From NCBI RefSeq assembly GCF_051020765.1, contig NC_134934.1, forward strand, positions 2,108,001-2,172,000: a stretch of DNA of 64,000 nucleotides. The letters are read 5' to 3'. A program made the position numbers and the translations under genes. The stretch is from Lasioglossum baleicum. Taxonomy: Eukaryota; Arthropoda; Insecta; Hymenoptera; Halictidae. This document shows positions 61,331 to 64,000 of this stretch, one piece after another. The notes under the pieces are model-generated. The model saw only the letters and a list, made by a program, of their open reading frames with translations, was not told the DNA's origin and made no database searches. Position 1 is the stretch's first letter. The number at the start of each line of letters is the position of its first letter.

Positions 61331-62711
61331 AATCTTCCAAGACCTATAGCTTGGTAGTCCGCTTCAAATTCACTGTTTACCGACAGTGTTATACAAACGG
61401 TGGATTGGTCGGTGGCGCAGGAACAATTACGAAGTCGTGTCCTCGTGCTGCCGGTCCCGTTTCGCTTCCCGAGATTCGATAAACCGAGGCACGATACCGC
61501 CGCCATATCGAACGAGAGAGACCGCCCCGGTTAATCCGTAACGATCCCCGACAAACACAATTTTTCCGCGATCGAGAACGCGCGTGACACCTCCGGAACG
61601 CTCGCAAACAGCCGGCCGGTGATTTAGGTTAATTGTATTTACAGTCGCAATCCGCAGCGCCGCCTCGATCCGAGGTAACTAACTTTCTTATTTGGTTTCT
61701 CCCGTGTCCCGAAACTCGATGTATTTATGCTATCGCCGTGATGCATCCGTTCCCGTTCGAGCTGTCAGCGATAAAAACCCGTCTCTTCTTCATTCGCCCG
61801 TTCAAACGAAATTCGAACGTGAAACGTGACAATAAATACTAACGTAGCGCGAGCTACCTTTGGTCGCGAGCACTCTTCCTATTCTCTAAACGGCTCTCCC
61901 TATCCTCAGAGCTGCGAGCACTATAAAACTTGTGCGCAACTGTTCGGGAACTTTGAAACGGTTCGAGGAAAAACTTGTAGACACGATAGACGGACGAGGG
62001 TTAGCCATTAATTCTCAAAAGACCTCTAGTGCTGCAATTGTAAGGGAGATCGGTTTAACCAGCAAACTATACCCTGAAGACACTACCAAAAACTTTTAAC
62101 CCTTATCCATCCTTCATTTGTACTGCTTGATTCGTCCTCAAATAATGGTAAAAAAATCAATATGATGTCAAATAATGGTAAAAACATCAATATGATGTCA
62201 AGTAATGCTAAAAAATCAATGAATTCGCAAATAATTAATTCTGACGGATGAGAGTTGAAAGGTTGCTTGAACTACAACACAACCATTCGCGAAAAGACTC
62301 GAAGTAAACCTTTATCGAACGGTTTCAAAGTGAATCCCTACTCACAGCCCCGAACGCTTCAGCCTCCGTGTCTCATGATTCGCAACGAGTCAACGTTCCT
62401 GCAGTCCGCTAAACGAGTTCGAAAAGAAGTAGCAAAGTTCTTCAGGTTCTTCTAGCATGCTCCTCGAATCTGTTGACCCTCTAATGACGTTCTCGTCGTT
62501 AACCTCTTTCCTGCATCGCATCGGAACGAGACACTCGACCATCTTCCGAGATTGGTCGCTGATAGCCTTGAGGTTGGTAGCGAGCGTCATCGAGGTCGAT
62601 TGTCCCCGGGTCCTGTAGATCACAGTCGTTCGTCCGGCTTGAGGCAACGCGGACTTCCATGGAGATCGGTGGACGCAGCGTGAACAGTCCATGATGATCC
62701 TGGGGTGGGAA
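61331..62711 (-). other. 3' flank and possible 3' UTR of the terminal exon
   Basis: This stretch follows the stop codon on the minus strand. No frame in it looks coding. It contains a short TTAA-type element (62100-62254, listed separately). Going downstream from the stop I saw no close AATAAA on the minus strand; the nearest clear one is at about 61254 (TTTATT on plus). The UTR end is therefore unplaced. Confidence 0.3.
62096..62258. mobile_element. TTAA-type element with internal 30-bp tandem repeat
   Basis: The left end CCCTTATCCATCC (62100) follows TTAA (62096-62099). The right end GGATGAGAG (to 62254) is followed by TTGA (62255-62258). The ends are imperfectly inverted. Inside are three tandem units of about 30 bp starting at 62138, 62168 and 62198 (TCAAATAATGGTAAAAA...). 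The ends resemble the element at 60761-60900. Confidence 0.65.
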
Positions 62712-63035
62712 CTAGTAGGCGGTTGCTTGATGGTGCATCAGAGGGTTGAAGTGGTGCGGGCCCAAATGATGTGGAGGCGGCGGGCCTGGCAGAGGACTGT
62801 GTTGGGGCCCGACCGTCGGCGGCTGACAGACGTACCATTCCGTCAGCTCGGGCCCCCGGGTCGACGGATGACTCGACGCAGGGTTCGTTGCTGACGACGT
62901 TGGGACGGCCGGTGGTGGTTGAGGAGACTCCGTGTGTCCGGTCACAGACAGGCTACCCCCGCTACTGCTGCTCTCTTCACCCTCGCTCTCGTAGCCCCCT
63001 CCAATCTTGCCCTCGCCCAGGGTCATGCCGTGCAC
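62712..63035 (-). CDS. 3'-terminal coding exon of a probable transcription factor
   Basis: I do not recognise the gene. The frame reads 107 residues and stops at TAG (62712-62714). Its first codon is GTG, preceded on the minus strand by a pyrimidine-rich TTGTTTCCAG, so this is a splice acceptor (AG at 63037-63036) and the Val is internal, not a start. Visible features: Gly-rich start (residues 1-14); acidic/serine tract YESEGEESSSSGG (15-27); Pro/Ser/Thr-rich linker (36-62); an isolated compact aromatic motif LTEWYVCQ (64-71); then a Pro/His-rich tail with PPPPHH (85-90) and MHH (100-102), ending in Tyr. Such low-complexity tails around one short motif are usual in homeodomain and other developmental regulators; calling it one is inference. 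No DNA-binding domain lies in this exon. Upstream exons must lie beyond base 64000. The overlapping plus-strand frames are shadows. Confidence 0.72.
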   Translation of the reverse strand: MHGMTLGEGKIGGGYESEGEESSSSGGSLSVTGHTESPQPPPAVPTSSATNPASSHPSTRGPELTEWYVCQPPTVGPQHSPLPGPPPPHHLGPHHFNPLMHHQATAY

Positions 63036-64000
63036 CTGGAAACAAGAGGCGGAGCCTAACGTTAGATTTTCGTTGCCTACCCTCTTGCGAACTGCTTGGG
63101 GTTGATACTGTTGGAAGCTTCGAAGGGAGGAGTTTGGGGTTGCTGGGGTGACGGGAATTTGCTTAATTATGTAGGAATTACGGAGATTGTTAGAAAAAGG
63201 GGTCCCACTTTAATCATCTAGACAGGTCTCATCGACGACGTTCCGTCGACACCAGATTTTTGACAGGCCACATCATTAACCCCTCGCTTTAACAATATTT
63301 CTATGTCCTATTAACACTTTCTACGCCCTCGAGAACATCGAAGCAGAAGAGGAGCTAACCTCCGTAGATCTTTCCGGTCTTATCCTCCCTTTCCAAGCGA
63401 ACCAATACCTCGCGCGGAATGATCCACGGTGATCACGGGTCTCATGGCCGAAAACACTGTAGTGTTTGATCGTTGTAAGTTATCGCATCGGAGATCGATC
63501 AGGCATCGCGAGCAAAAAGGATCGCGTCGTCGTCGCCGCGTTGGCTGAGCCGAAGTCGCCAGGGATCACGAAGAGAGGAAGATAGTCGAGAGTGAGAGGG
63601 GGGTCTGAGGGAGGGGTGTGGATCAAGGCTCCTTGTCGTTTCCCGTCTCGGTTCCCCGTGGCCGGAGTCCTCTTCGTTCATAATTCAGTGAGCAAATCTC
63701 GACGACTGCCTTCCGCGAATCACGGGGCCCCGGCGAAAAGCGTGGAGAACCGAGGAGCCGGCTCCTATCCGAAGAACCTATCGCGCACGTATCTCGGGAG
63801 TTGGCTTTTGGACGGTTCTGCCACCCCCTAGCCCCTCCCGTCCGCTCGGTGTGCCACAGATAATTTCCTATTAAGATTCCGTGGCCGTTCGTGCATGAAC
63901 CTTGCGCCAGGATACTATCCCTGGACGTCCTCTCTTCCCACAAGCCTTTTTCTCCTGCCTCTCTCTCTCGAACTCCCTCTCTGATCGACCATCTTTCAAT
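63036..64000 (-). other. Partial intron upstream of the terminal exon
   Basis: This is the sequence 5' of the acceptor on the minus strand. It has a polypyrimidine run beside the AG and no second frame with exon character up to the window edge. The plus-strand frame at 63592-63831 and the minus frame at 63623-63943 have no recognisable motif. The matching donor must lie outside the window. Confidence 0.5.

Noticed and set aside
62691..63151. Plus-strand frames opposite the terminal exon
   Set aside because: Antisense shadows of the exon; no splice or domain support.

Overview
The window looks like non-coding DNA from an insect nuclear genome. The best guess is a hymenopteran (ant, bee or wasp), but nothing here fixes the species. 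The reasons are: an intron-split coding exon with an animal-type splice acceptor; mixed GC-rich and AT-rich blocks; many (CT)n/(GA)n microsatellites; and relics of hAT, piggyBac-like, Tc1/mariner-like and LINE elements. No operons, rRNA, CRISPR array or convincing tRNA was seen. Apart from its right edge the window is a gene desert. The many open frames of 60-218 codons are Arg/Ser/Pro-rich, overlap on both strands and show no recognisable domain, so I did not call them genes.

Layout. 0-7.5 kb is packed with repeats: a GA tract, one orphan exon-like segment (1108-1189), two direct-repeat blocks (1504-1872 and 1873-2270), a run of stem-loops (2271-2896) ending in a 25-bp hairpin, a small inverted-repeat element (3301-3640), and a 2.47-kb hAT-type foldback element (3666-6139) with a perfect 8-bp target duplication. 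7.5-30 kb is mostly single-copy-looking DNA. It carries short elements at 9.5, 17.1-17.6 (a hAT-like element holding a nested TTAA element), 17.8 (perfect 82-bp duplication) and 26.7 kb, and a 5'-truncated LINE at 29.93-30.55 kb. 30.5-45 kb holds microsatellites, TAAT-rich stretches that could be regulatory, and a possible promoter at 39.0 kb. 45-62.3 kb holds degenerate direct repeats, several TTAA elements, a Tc1-like TA element (48.87-49.57), a foldback element (49.91-50.26), a duplicated non-coding module (55.4-56.0) and a repeat array containing a datable element insertion (60.7-61.3).

The only convincing host coding sequence is a 3'-terminal exon on the minus strand (62712-63035). It encodes the Ser/acidic- and Pro/His-rich C-terminal tail of a protein that resembles a transcription factor. 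Its upstream exons lie beyond the right edge. If so, the long desert to its left is downstream of the gene on its own strand and could hold its 3' UTR and distal control elements. That last point is inference.
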